Below, piece by piece: positions 24,341-32,218 of a stretch of DNA of 64,000 bases. Each line of letters begins with the position of its first letter. Positions within the stretch are counted from its first letter, which is position 1. This stretch comes from Planctomycetota bacterium (lineage in GTDB: Bacteria > Planctomycetota > Phycisphaerae > Sedimentisphaerales > Anaerobacaceae). A program made the position numbers and the translations under genes. The DNA lies in the NCBI GenBank assembly GCA_019456145.1, contig VRUL01000010.1, positions 62,001-126,000 of the forward strand, read 5' to 3'. Below the pieces are notes generated by a model. The model saw only the letters and a list, made by a program, of their open reading frames with translations, ran no database searches and was not told the origin of the DNA.

Positions 24341-27196
24341 ATGAAAGAGAAGATTACAGATTATTGTCTGCGGCACTGCAAATTAGTTACAGTTGTAATG
24401 GTTGTCTTTACGTTGGCTCTGGGGGCGTTAATACCTCGAATTGACGTTGATACCGACCCTGAGAATATGCTTTCAGAGGATGAGCCTGTAAGGATTTTTC
24501 ATAACGAAGTGAAAGATCGTTTCGTTCTCAATGACATTGTTGTTGTCGGGATTGTCAATGATAAGGATCCAGACGGGGTTTTTAATCCTTCTTCTTTAGG
24601 AAAAATTTATGAGTTGACGGAGTTTGCAAAAACCCTTAGCTGGCCTGATGAAGAACATCACGATAAACAAATTGGTGTTATCGAAATTGATTTGTTAGCC
24701 CCTTCCACGGTCGACCACATAGGGCAGGGCGGTCCCGGTGAAGTGAGGTTCGAATGGCTGATGCCCAAGCCGCCGCCGACGCGGGCCGAGGCGCTGGAAG
24801 TCAGAGATAAGGCAATGTCTAATCCCTTACTCAAAGGTACGGTCATCTCTGAAGATGGAAAAGCAATATGCCTGTATCTGCCGCTTACGAGCAAAGACCT
24901 GAGTTACAGGGTGTATCGCGAGTTAGAAACGAAAATTGCGGAATTCGAGGGTGATGAAGAATACCACATTACGGGGCTGCCTGTTGCCGAGGACACTTTC
25001 GGGGTTGAAATGTTCGTGCAGATGGCTGTGTCGGCTCCGCTGGCGATGGTGGTGATATTTATTTTGATGCTTGTGTTCTTCCGCAAGCTGGTGCTGGTTA
25101 TCTCGCCAATGATTGTCGCGATGGTTTCTGTGATATCGACGATGGGGCTTCTAATCGGATTGGGTTACCCCGTACATATTATGAGTTCGATGATACCGAT
25201 TTTCCTTATGCCGATAGCGGTGGTTGACTCGGTGCACATATTGTCGGAGTTCTTCGACCTTTATACGGTGGAGAAGGGAAGAAGAAATACCATCATGGAG
25301 GTGATGGGTAATCTTTTTATGCCGATGCTGTACACTTCGCTGACGTCAGCGGCGGGCTTCGCGTCATTAGCACTTACGCCGATACCACCTGTGCAGGTCT
25401 TCGGGGTTTTTGTTGCTGTCGGGATTATGATTGCGTGGGCGTGTACGATTACTTTTGTGCCGGCGTACGTGATGATGATTAGAGAAGGCTCGCTGGCCAA
25501 TTTCGGCTCGGCATCAGCAGGTAAAGAGAAACAAACCTTGCTTACGAAATTGCTGAGATCCGGCGGGCGGTTTACGTACAACTCGGCAAAGCCGATTTTG
25601 ATAGCAATTATTCTCGTTGCAGCGGTTGCAGTATATGGGATAACACGAATTGAGATAAATGATAATCCTGTGAAGTGGTTTTCCAAGAGTCATCCTATCA
25701 GACGTGCTGATATCGAATTAAACAAGCATTTTGGCGGCACCTATATGGCTTACCTGGTGCTTGAAAGTGGAGCCGAGGGCGGTGTCACTCATGAATATGT
25801 CGGTGCCTTGCGCAATCGCTGGCTGGAAAAAGGGATTGCACTGAAAGAAGAGTTTCCCAAGGCAATGGATTTAGTGGGCGAGGTTGAACAATTAATCCTT
25901 ACTAAGGCATCCAAATATGAAAGCCGAGAAGAATTCCTTGAAAGTTTTGTTGAAATCGCAAACCAAAAGGTGGAATTGGCAGAGAAGGAAAATGCGGCTG
26001 ATGCTGTTGATATCTGGTATGAAATCTCTGACTTTTTCGAGCTTGAAACCGAGCGGATTAAAATCTTCAAACAGCCTGAAGTTCTGCGGTATATTTCAAA
26101 GCTTCAGGAGTATCTGAGAGGGACGGGCCTTGTTGGTAAAAGTAACTCGGTTGCGGATATCGTCAAAAAAGTCCATAAGGAATTGGTGGATGGCAGAGAT
26201 GAAAACTACATTATCCCGGACACATCGGCGGCGGCGGCCCAATGTCTGATACAGTTCGAGAGCAGTCATAATAATGATGATTTGTGGCATTTTGTTACAT
26301 ACGACTATATGAGCGCCAACATTTGGCTTCAGTTGACAAGCGGTGACAATAAGGACATGGAAAAGGTCGTTGAAGCAGTGGATGAGTTTTTCGAAAGGAA
26401 CAAGCCACCGGTGCGGCTTGAACATAACTGGGCGGGACTTACTTATATAAATACGGTGTGGCAGAACAAGATGGTCCGGGGGATGCTGCAGTCTTTTATG
26501 GGCAGCTTCATAATAGTATTTATTATGATGGCGGTACTTTTTCGGTCTGCTTTGTGGGGTATCGTGTGTATGATACCGCTGCTGGTGACGATAGCTGTTA
26601 TCTACGGGATAATCGGATTGGTCGGCAAGGACTACGACATGCCGGTCGCGGTGCTAAGCGCACTGACTCTTGGCATGGCGGTTGACTTTGCGATACATTT
26701 CCTTGAGCGGGCGCGGACGAGTTTCAAAGAGACCGGGTCGTGGAGGGAAAGCTCCGCGGAGATGTTTGGCGAGCCGGCACGGGCGATAAGCAGAAATGTT
26801 CTTGTTATTGCGATAGGATTTTTGCCGCTGCTGGCAGCAACTTTGATACCTTACAAGACGGTGGGGATATTCCTGTGTGCGATAATGGCCCTTTCGGGTG
26901 CGATTACGCTGCTGGGGCTGCCCGCTATTTTGAAGCTGGCCGAGAAGGCGTTGTTTAAATCCGGGGCGGCACGGGTGCCGGTTAGTTGTAATTTCGGTTT
27001 CTGTATGATTATTTCGCTGGCAGCGGCAGTTTTAGTAGCGATGAACCTGCACCAGTATTGGAAACTTGGCTGGAGTAAACTGGCCTTGATTAGTATAATA
27101 GTAATACCTGTGATGGCGCTTGTCTTTAGAATAATGTCCCGCCGAGGGGCCTGCAAAGCAGCAGCATTGGAAAAACAAGAAGCTGAACAGAACTGA
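24341..27196 (+). CDS. MMPL/RND-superfamily exporter with sterol-sensing-type domains
   Basis: A 951-residue inner-membrane transporter. A first membrane helix (VTVVMVVFTLALGALIP) leads into a large periplasmic domain. A block of about five helices follows (MAVSAPLAMVVIFILMLVFF onward), then a second periplasmic domain of about 250 residues and a second helix block. That block contains LSALTLGMAVDFAIHFLERAR, the conserved acidic membrane motif of RND/MMPL pumps. Members move lipids, hopanoids or other hydrophobic cargo by proton motive force. The downstream DUF2892 and LolA-like genes and the outer-membrane barrel at 30231 form the recurrent partner set for this subgroup, probably a lipid route to the outer membrane. 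Confidence 0.88.
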   Translation: MKEKITDYCLRHCKLVTVVMVVFTLALGALIPRIDVDTDPENMLSEDEPVRIFHNEVKDRFVLNDIVVVGIVNDKDPDGVFNPSSLGKIYELTEFAKTLSWPDEEHHDKQIGVIEIDLLAPSTVDHIGQGGPGEVRFEWLMPKPPPTRAEALEVRDKAMSNPLLKGTVISEDGKAICLYLPLTSKDLSYRVYRELETKIAEFEGDEEYHITGLPVAEDTFGVEMFVQMAVSAPLAMVVIFILMLVFFRKLVLVISPMIVAMVSVISTMGLLIGLGYPVHIMSSMIPIFLMPIAVVDSVHILSEFFDLYTVEKGRRNTIMEVMGNLFMPMLYTSLTSAAGFASLALTPIPPVQVFGVFVAVGIMIAWACTITFVPAYVMMIREGSLANFGSASAGKEKQTLLTKLLRSGGRFTYNSAKPILIAIILVAAVAVYGITRIEINDNPVKWFSKSHPIRRADIELNKHFGGTYMAYLVLESGAEGGVTHEYVGALRNRWLEKGIALKEEFPKAMDLVGEVEQLILTKASKYESREEFLESFVEIANQKVELAEKENAADAVDIWYEISDFFELETERIKIFKQPEVLRYISKLQEYLRGTGLVGKSNSVADIVKKVHKELVDGRDENYIIPDTSAAAAQCLIQFESSHNNDDLWHFVTYDYMSANIWLQLTSGDNKDMEKVVEAVDEFFERNKPPVRLEHNWAGLTYINTVWQNKMVRGMLQSFMGSFIIVFIMMAVLFRSALWGIVCMIPLLVTIAVIYGIIGLVGKDYDMPVAVLSALTLGMAVDFAIHFLERARTSFKETGSWRESSAEMFGEPARAISRNVLVIAIGFLPLLAATLIPYKTVGIFLCAIMALSGAITLLGLPAILKLAEKALFKSGAARVPVSCNFGFCMIISLAAAVLVAMNLHQYWKLGWSKLALISIIVIPVMALVFRIMSRRGACKAAALEKQEAEQN

Positions 27197-27215
27197 ATCT
27201 GTCGGGAGGTTAGTT

Positions 27216-27422
27216 ATGAGTATTGAAAGATGGTTAAGAGGTATAGCAGGTGCTTTCATTGTTGTCAGTGTTTTACTGGCCAGGTACCATTCGATATACT
27301 GGCTGTTTTTCACCGGGTTTGTGGGCTTGAACCTGTTTCAGTCAGCCTTTACTAACTGGTGCCAGATGATGAACATGCTTAAAAAACTTGGCGTTAAAGA
27401 CCAGGTATGCACAGAGAAATGA
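27216..27422 (+). CDS. DUF2892-type small membrane protein
   Basis: 68 residues with two membrane helices (IAGAFIVVSVLLARYHSIYW and LFFTGFVGLNLFQSAF) followed by TNWCQMMNMLKKLGV, the DUF2892/YgaP-tail pattern. GGAGG lies 6 bases before the ATG and the gene sits 19 bp after the exporter. It probably serves as an accessory subunit of the exporter; the molecular role is unknown. Confidence 0.85.
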   Translation: MSIERWLRGIAGAFIVVSVLLARYHSIYWLFFTGFVGLNLFQSAFTNWCQMMNMLKKLGVKDQVCTEK

Positions 27423-27436
27423 AAGTGAGGTGCGTA

Positions 27437-28255
27437 ATGAGACTCTTAATGACAGCAGCGGTCGTTCTATTTTCTTCACTGTCGCTTTTTGCTGCTGTTG
27501 ACCCGAATTCAACCGAGGAAGTTCCGAGTGTTAAGACAATCATCAATAAAGCCAACCTGGTTGCGTATTATCAAGGCAATGACGGCAAAGCGAAAGTCCG
27601 GATGACAATAACGAACAAGAAGGGTCAAAAGCGCAAGCGCGAGTTTATCATACTGAGAAAGGACGTGAAGGACGTCAATGACGGCGGTGACCAGAATTAT
27701 TTTGTTTATTTTCAAAAGCCGGCCGACGTTCGCAAGATGGTCTTTATGGTCCATAAACACGCCGATCCAAATAAGGATGATGACAGGTGGCTGTATCTGC
27801 CTGCGTTGTCACTGGTCAAGCGGATTGCTGCCGGTGACAAGCGTACAAGTTTTGTCGGCTCGGACTTTTTATACGAGGATATTTCCGGGCGGAGCCTGGA
27901 GGAGGACACGCATGAGCTTATCGAGACCACAGATAAATTGTTCGTACTGAAAAATGTGCCGAAGAAGCCGGGTACGGTAAAGTTTGGCTATTACAATGTT
28001 TCGATAGACCGCAAAACATATGTACCTATGAAAATGGAGTATTACGACAAGGACAACAAGCTGTACCGGATTATCGAATCGAAAAAGATTGAAAAGATTC
28101 AGAACTTCCCGACCGTCGTTAAATCAGTGGTTAGAAATCTGAAGACCGGCGGCAAAACGGTGATGGAATTCAGCGATATCAAATACAATATAAAACTCAA
28201 AGACATTTTCGAGGAACGATACCTTCACAGGCCGCCGCGGGAGGCGACGAGATAA
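27437..28255 (+). CDS. Outer-membrane lipoprotein-sorting (LolA-like) periplasmic protein
   Basis: 272 residues from the ATG at 27437, preceded by GTGAGGTG; the frame opens further upstream without a better site. A signal peptide (MRLLMTAAVVLFSSLSLFAA) leads a LolA-like half-barrel domain (MTITNKKGQKRKREFIILRK; DDRWLYLPALSLVKRIA; SFVGSDFLYEDISGR; FPTVVKSVVRNL). Members bind a hydrophobic ligand and hand it across the periplasm. It overlaps or abuts the DUF2892 gene and belongs to the exporter operon. The expected next partner, the beta-barrel gene, comes only after 1.9 kb of inserted nucleotidyltransferase modules. Confidence 0.85.
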   Translation: MRLLMTAAVVLFSSLSLFAAVDPNSTEEVPSVKTIINKANLVAYYQGNDGKAKVRMTITNKKGQKRKREFIILRKDVKDVNDGGDQNYFVYFQKPADVRKMVFMVHKHADPNKDDDRWLYLPALSLVKRIAAGDKRTSFVGSDFLYEDISGRSLEEDTHELIETTDKLFVLKNVPKKPGTVKFGYYNVSIDRKTYVPMKMEYYDKDNKLYRIIESKKIEKIQNFPTVVKSVVRNLKTGGKTVMEFSDIKYNIKLKDIFEERYLHRPPREATR

Positions 28256-28425
28256 AAACCGCTGTTTTTGAAAACAGGTCGATCTGGTTGTTGGTAAGAA
28301 ATTAAAGTACCCTGTCTTGAGAGAAGCTATTGACAGGACGAGGATAGTCATTTATGAACGATGAAACAAGAAAGAACCTGGATTTTAGCCGTTATTATGA
28401 TTGTAATATCTCGCAGAGGTAATAT

Positions 28426-28731
28426 ATGGGGCAGATTAGGATTACATTACCACAGAAAAAAATAGAGGATTTTTGCCTTAAATGGAAAATTTCAGAGATG
28501 GCACTATTCGGGTCTGTTTTATCGGACGAATTTCGTTCCGATAGCGACATCGATGTCCTGGTTAGTTTCAAGGACGACGACGGATGGGGATTGTTCGATT
28601 TTGTGGATATGATTGATGAGCTTAAGGCTATTTTTGGGCGAAAGGTTGATTTAGTCGAAAAAGATTCATTGAGAAATCCGTTTCGCAGACAGACAATACT
28701 CGCCAGCAATGAGGTAATATATGCAGCCTGA
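28426..28731 (+). CDS. MNT-type nucleotidyltransferase (antitoxin-like)
   Basis: 101 residues with the minimal nucleotidyltransferase signature ALFGSVLSDEFRSDSDIDVLV (GS...SDxD), the second catalytic Asp in KVDLVEK and little else. In MNT-HEPN pairs the nucleotidyltransferase neutralises the HEPN RNase by adding AMP to a conserved tyrosine. Ribosome site AGAGGTAAT precedes the ATG and the gene overlaps the HEPN frame by 11 bp. The antitoxin is intact while the toxin is frameshifted. Confidence 0.9.
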   Translation: MGQIRITLPQKKIEDFCLKWKISEMALFGSVLSDEFRSDSDIDVLVSFKDDDGWGLFDFVDMIDELKAIFGRKVDLVEKDSLRNPFRRQTILASNEVIYAA

Positions 28732-29057
28732 CCAGAGAGATGTCGCTTATTTATGGGATATGCTCGATGCTGCCCGTACGCTGGAACAACTGATTTCCGG
28801 CCTGGATTTTCCCCAATATTCAAATGACCGAAAGACACAACTTGCAGTCGAACGGTCTTTGGAGATTATCGGTGAAGCAGCAGGCAAGGTATCGGCCAAG
28901 TTCTGCGATGCTCATCCTGAAATCCAGTGGCGACAGATTATCAGGCCAGCGCAATGTCCTGATTCATGAATACGGCGAAATCAAGCAGGAGCGAATCTGG
29001 AAAGTAGTCAGAGAAAATGTTCCGCAGTTGATTGAGTTACTAAAACCATTTGTTTGA
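28721..29057 (+). pseudogene. HEPN (DUF86) toxin gene with a single-base frameshift
   Basis: The frame from ATG 28721 encodes a normal HEPN start (DQRDVAYLWDMLDAARTLEQL; ERSLEIIGEAAGK) but reads into a stop at 28967. Removing one base near 28943 joins it to the frame that continues GQRNVLIHEYGEIKQERIWKVV, containing the RNase motif R-N-x3-H and the modified-tyrosine position (HEY). The restored product is 111 residues, the usual length. The break falls directly before the catalytic motif, so the toxin is probably dead, unless this is a sequencing error or programmed slippage. Confidence 0.8.
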
Positions 29058-29067
29058 AAGCTGGTGA

Positions 29068-29214
29068 ATGCCGGCCGAGCATCGCCGCATCATAGGATTC
29101 AGAAACATTTTAATTCATGGTTATGATAATATTGATGAAGCCATTGTATGGCAGGCTGTTACAAATCACCTGCCGATTTTAATTAGAGAAGTAAAAGAAA
29201 TATTGAGCACCTGA
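29068..29214 (+). pseudogene. C-terminal fragment of a second HEPN (DUF86) gene
   Basis: A 48-codon frame opening at ATG 29068 encodes [18 protein letters not shown], again the HEPN RNase motif R-N-x3-H, and a C-terminal helix ([17 protein letters not shown]). The N-terminal half of the domain is missing. It lies 10 bp after the first HEPN gene and differs from it in sequence, so it is a remnant of a separate toxin gene rather than a local duplication. Confidence 0.75.
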
Positions 29215-29274
29215 CAAATAATTCTGAATCCGGAAGACCATATAAACAATAGCTGTGCACAATAGATAATGGGT

Positions 29275-29302
29275 CCCCAAACGCTTTTTATTGCGTTTGG
29301 GG
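29275..29302. repeat. Perfect 10-bp hairpin before the second nucleotidyltransferase pair
   Basis: CCCCAAACGC, an 8-base T-rich loop, then GCGTTTGGGG, 21 bp before the ATG at 29324. No T-run follows the stem. It could be an operator for autoregulation of the module or a terminator of the HEPN unit. Confidence 0.6.
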
Positions 29303-29323
29303 TGCCCCAGGGAATATCATGAA

Positions 29324-29581
29324 ATGATAAGTCAATCTCCCGATACCTCCTCTCAGGCAGAAAAGGTACAGATCGAATTGATTCGCGAATCAAGCGTTTC
29401 CATGAGGATCTCGAAAGTTCGGTCACTTTCTCAAACTACCATGTATCTTTCACGTAGGGCCATTCAGCGTACAAACCCATTTCTGAGTGAACGAGAAGTG
29501 GATTTGGCTTTTGTTGCAAATCACTACGGAGAAAACCTTGCTGAGTGTCTTGGCTTGTACCTGGAGCATGAACAGCTATGA
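29324..29581 (+). CDS. Small partner protein of a nucleotidyltransferase (possible toxin-antitoxin pair)
   Basis: 85 residues from ATG 29324 (AGGGAA upstream); the open frame extends back to a TTG inside the hairpin. Visible features are a helical body (VSMRISKVRSLSQTTMYLS) and a C-terminal FVANHYGENLAECLGLYL. I do not recognise the family beyond its position. It overlaps the nucleotidyltransferase gene by 4 bp (ATGA), the coupling usual for two-gene toxin-antitoxin modules. Confidence 0.6.
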   Translation: MISQSPDTSSQAEKVQIELIRESSVSMRISKVRSLSQTTMYLSRRAIQRTNPFLSEREVDLAFVANHYGENLAECLGLYLEHEQL

Positions 29582-30171
29582 AGAAGCCCGACATAATTGC
29601 TGCATTGGATATGGTAATCGGGTGTTTTGAAAAAGTTGGGATAGCGTACTACATAGGAGGATCTGTGGCAAGTTCCGCCTATGGCATAGCCCGAGCGACA
29701 ATAGATGTTGATATAGTTGCCGACATCAAAATACCGCAGGTTAATCGTTTGGTAGAAGCCCTTGAAGCAGATTACTACATCGATGCCGAGGTGATCAGAG
29801 AGGCAATTCATAGAAGTACCTCGTTCAATCTGATTCATCTTGAGACCATGATCAAAATCGATGTTTTCATTGTAAAGGACCAACCGTATGATTCTGAGGC
29901 ATTGGCCAGACGCTGCCCTGACACTTTGGATGAAGATAGCTCTCGCAAGTTCTATCTGTCTTCAGCGGAGGACATTATACTCAGCAAGCTGCGATGGTAT
30001 CAGAAAGGCGGCGGGGTATCAGAACAGCAGTGGAAAGATGTCTTAGGTGTCTTGAAGGTTCAGGGTGTTAATCTGGATTTAGAATATCTCAAATACTGGG
30101 CATCAAGGCTGAATCTATCTGATTTGTTGAATCGTTCATTCGATGATGCCGGCATGACAGAAAGTACGTAA
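29578..30171 (+). CDS. Nucleotidyltransferase-fold protein, second gene of a two-gene module
   Basis: 197 residues. The nucleotidyltransferase core reads YYIGGSVASSAYGIARATIDVDIVADI, with the paired Asp after the helix, and MIKIDVFIVKDQPYD supplies the third acidic residue. YLSSAEDIILSKLRWYQKGG is the family's C-terminal helix block. It resembles the large family of AbiEii/DUF6036-like nucleotidyltransferases, which act as toxins or antitoxins in two-gene modules. It starts within the stop of the small gene upstream. Together with the MNT-HEPN genes it separates the exporter genes from their outer-membrane partner. Confidence 0.8.
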   Translation: MKKPDIIAALDMVIGCFEKVGIAYYIGGSVASSAYGIARATIDVDIVADIKIPQVNRLVEALEADYYIDAEVIREAIHRSTSFNLIHLETMIKIDVFIVKDQPYDSEALARRCPDTLDEDSSRKFYLSSAEDIILSKLRWYQKGGGVSEQQWKDVLGVLKVQGVNLDLEYLKYWASRLNLSDLLNRSFDDAGMTEST

Positions 30172-30230
30172 CAAGCAAATTATTTGAGCGAATAAACGCC
30201 TGAAATTGAGAAGTCGGCGGAGTTGATTAG

Positions 30231-31511
30231 GTGATATGGTATAAAGGCATTCCGGTTGTCATATTTTTCACTGCGGTTCTTTCTGTGCCGGCTGTAGCGC
30301 AAGGAGAAGACGATGGGGCGGACGAATCTTTTTTCGGTATCTTTCCGATAGAGACGCATGGTTTCTATGAGATACGGTCCGGGTATCGAGTCAGAAAAGA
30401 TCCTCATCAAAAAGATATGTCGGTTATGGAGAACCGTTTTCAGATCGATTTGGCCTCGTATCCTGATTGGGGTGATCTGAAGGTCAAGGGTGACGTGCTT
30501 GGAGATCTGGTCGAAGAGCAGGCGGATTTCGACCTTCGAGAGGGGAGTATATTCACCCAGCCTTTGGAGTTTATGGATTTGAAGGTTGGCAGACAGATTC
30601 TGACGTGGGGGACGGGGGACCTTATCTTTATTAACGATATGTTTCCGAAGGACTGGCAGTCTTTTTTTATCGGCAGGGATACCGAATATTTGAAGGCGCC
30701 ATCGGATGCGGCCAAGGTGAGCTTGTTTGGCGACTGGGCAAATCTTGACTTTGTTTATACGCCTAAGTTTGACCCGGACCGGTTTATAAGCGGTGAGCGT
30801 CTTTCATATTGGAATTCGACGCTTGGCAGAATAGCAGGTCAGGACGCGATAACCCACACGGACAGGCCTAATCGCTGGTTTCGGGATTCAGAGTTTGCGG
30901 CCAGGCTGTACAAAAATATCAATAATTACGAAGTTGCTGTTTACGGCTACCGTGGTTACTTCAAGAGTCCCGGTGGTCTGGACGGCACGCAGGCGATTTT
31001 TCCCGACTTGAATGTTTACGGCGCGAGTGTTCGCGGAAATGCAGGCAAGGGGATAGGCAACCTTGAATTCGGATATTACGAATCTGCTGACGACCAAAGT
31101 GGAAACAATGGATTTATCAATAATTCCGAGTTTCGTTTTTTAGCCGGCTATACGCAGGAGGTAGGGAAGGATTTTACAGCAGGGCTTCAATATTATATCG
31201 AGCATATGACCGACTACGGCGAGTATCTTGATAATCTTCCGGCCGGGCCTGCCCGTGACAGGGACAGGCACCTGGTGACGGTGCGTTTGACGAAGCTGCT
31301 TATGAACCAGAATCTGCGATGTTCATTATTTACATATTATTCACCGACCGATAAGGACGTTTATATGCGGCCGAATCTGAATTATAAGGTGAGCGATGAC
31401 GTGGCCGTTGAGGTCGGGGCAAATATTTTTTTCGGGGACTTTCCCAATACCTTCTTCGGCCAGTTCGAGAACAATTCCAATATTTATGCAGCGGTGCGTT
31501 ACAGCTTCTGA
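30231..31511 (+). CDS. Outer-membrane beta-barrel partner of the MMPL exporter
   Basis: 426 residues with a signal peptide (IPVVIFFTAVLSVPAVAQ), alternating beta strands rich in Tyr/Gly and a C-terminal phenylalanine (YAAVRYSF), the outer-membrane insertion signal. Blocks such as FYEIRSGYRVRKDP, VGRQILTWGTGDLIFINDMF and RDTEYLKAPSDAAKV resemble DUF1302/alginate-export-like barrels that accompany MMPL-DUF2892-LolA operons. It probably receives the exported lipid or forms its outer-membrane port. It is on the same strand but 2 kb from the rest of the set because of the inserted modules. Confidence 0.8.
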   Translation: MIWYKGIPVVIFFTAVLSVPAVAQGEDDGADESFFGIFPIETHGFYEIRSGYRVRKDPHQKDMSVMENRFQIDLASYPDWGDLKVKGDVLGDLVEEQADFDLREGSIFTQPLEFMDLKVGRQILTWGTGDLIFINDMFPKDWQSFFIGRDTEYLKAPSDAAKVSLFGDWANLDFVYTPKFDPDRFISGERLSYWNSTLGRIAGQDAITHTDRPNRWFRDSEFAARLYKNINNYEVAVYGYRGYFKSPGGLDGTQAIFPDLNVYGASVRGNAGKGIGNLEFGYYESADDQSGNNGFINNSEFRFLAGYTQEVGKDFTAGLQYYIEHMTDYGEYLDNLPAGPARDRDRHLVTVRLTKLLMNQNLRCSLFTYYSPTDKDVYMRPNLNYKVSDDVAVEVGANIFFGDFPNTFFGQFENNSNIYAAVRYSF

Positions 31512-32119
31512 GAGCGATTACCCCGAAGGCTTGTAGCGGGAAAATTTTTCCGCGTGTGCAACAAGTTGCACACCCTACGAGACTCAAAATCATCTTGTTC
31601 TAATTTAATTATCTTTGCGTTAATCTGTATTAGTTTGCCGGAATTGTTTTGAAACGTTATTGTAGTGTCATCAATTCCTTTCTCTATCCATCTATAGGGA
31701 AGGAAGTACCATGTAAAGTAAATATGAAAATAATATCTGTGTCCGTCAATGAGAGGTCCGTGTGGATACCTGTGCCCTCCAATCTGGCAATTCTCATATC
31801 TAATATCAACAATTCCCCAAGTTAGCATTACTATCAGATAGATAACAAAGATAGCCCCCCAAACTCTTGTACGGGTCCTCCTTAACACTCGCAAACAAAT
31901 AACGGGAATGCTGAAACCGACAAATGCAGCCAAGAAAGGAAGATAGATATGTCTTATTCCGTACCAATCAAATGGGCAGTCAAACATGCCTTTGATTGAG
32001 GACGAGACGATGACAATAATCCACATTAACAAAGATGTTCCGAATAGCACTATGCCGAGCCACCAAATGTGAAAAGGCCGAACTTTAATTTTCTTAGCCG
32101 TCATAATATTAACCGCCAC
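31499..32119 (-). CDS. Hypothetical four-helix membrane protein
   Basis: About 206 residues; the start is GTG 32119 or ATG 32104, neither with a strong ribosome site. Four hydrophobic segments (FHIWWLGIVLFGTSLLMWII; YLPFLAAFVGFSIPVICL; VWGAIFVIYLIVMLTWG; FHIYFTWYFLPY) are followed by a soluble tail. The tail's last 20 residues are encoded by a palindromic intergenic repeat (31554-31573) and overlap the 3' end of the barrel gene, so the original stop may have been lost. I do not recognise the family. Confidence 0.6.
   Translation of the reverse strand: MAVNIMTAKKIKVRPFHIWWLGIVLFGTSLLMWIIVIVSSSIKGMFDCPFDWYGIRHIYLPFLAAFVGFSIPVICLRVLRRTRTRVWGAIFVIYLIVMLTWGIVDIRYENCQIGGHRYPHGPLIDGHRYYFHIYFTWYFLPYRWIEKGIDDTTITFQNNSGKLIQINAKIIKLEQDDFESRRVCNLLHTRKNFPATSLRGNRSQKL
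31554..31573. repeat. Palindrome D, copy 1
   Basis: GTGTGCAAC-AA-GTTGCACAC, a perfect 9-bp dyad, followed by C-TACGAGA. It matches 35632-35651 except for the two central bases. Confidence 0.75.
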
Positions 32120-32170
32120 GCTTTTCGTAGATTCTATGATGCGGTTATTGTGATATCAACAGGTATTTTT

Positions 32171-32202
32171 ATTCCCCTGGAACTTGTGCGATTCATCGCA
32201 CC
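32171..32202. repeat. Palindrome E, copy 1
   Basis: ATTCCCCTGGAA followed by GTGCGAT-TC-ATCGCAC, next to the 3' end of a sulfatase gene. It is nearly the same as 37311-37342. Confidence 0.75.
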
Positions 32203-32218
32203 CTACCTGACTATTAGC

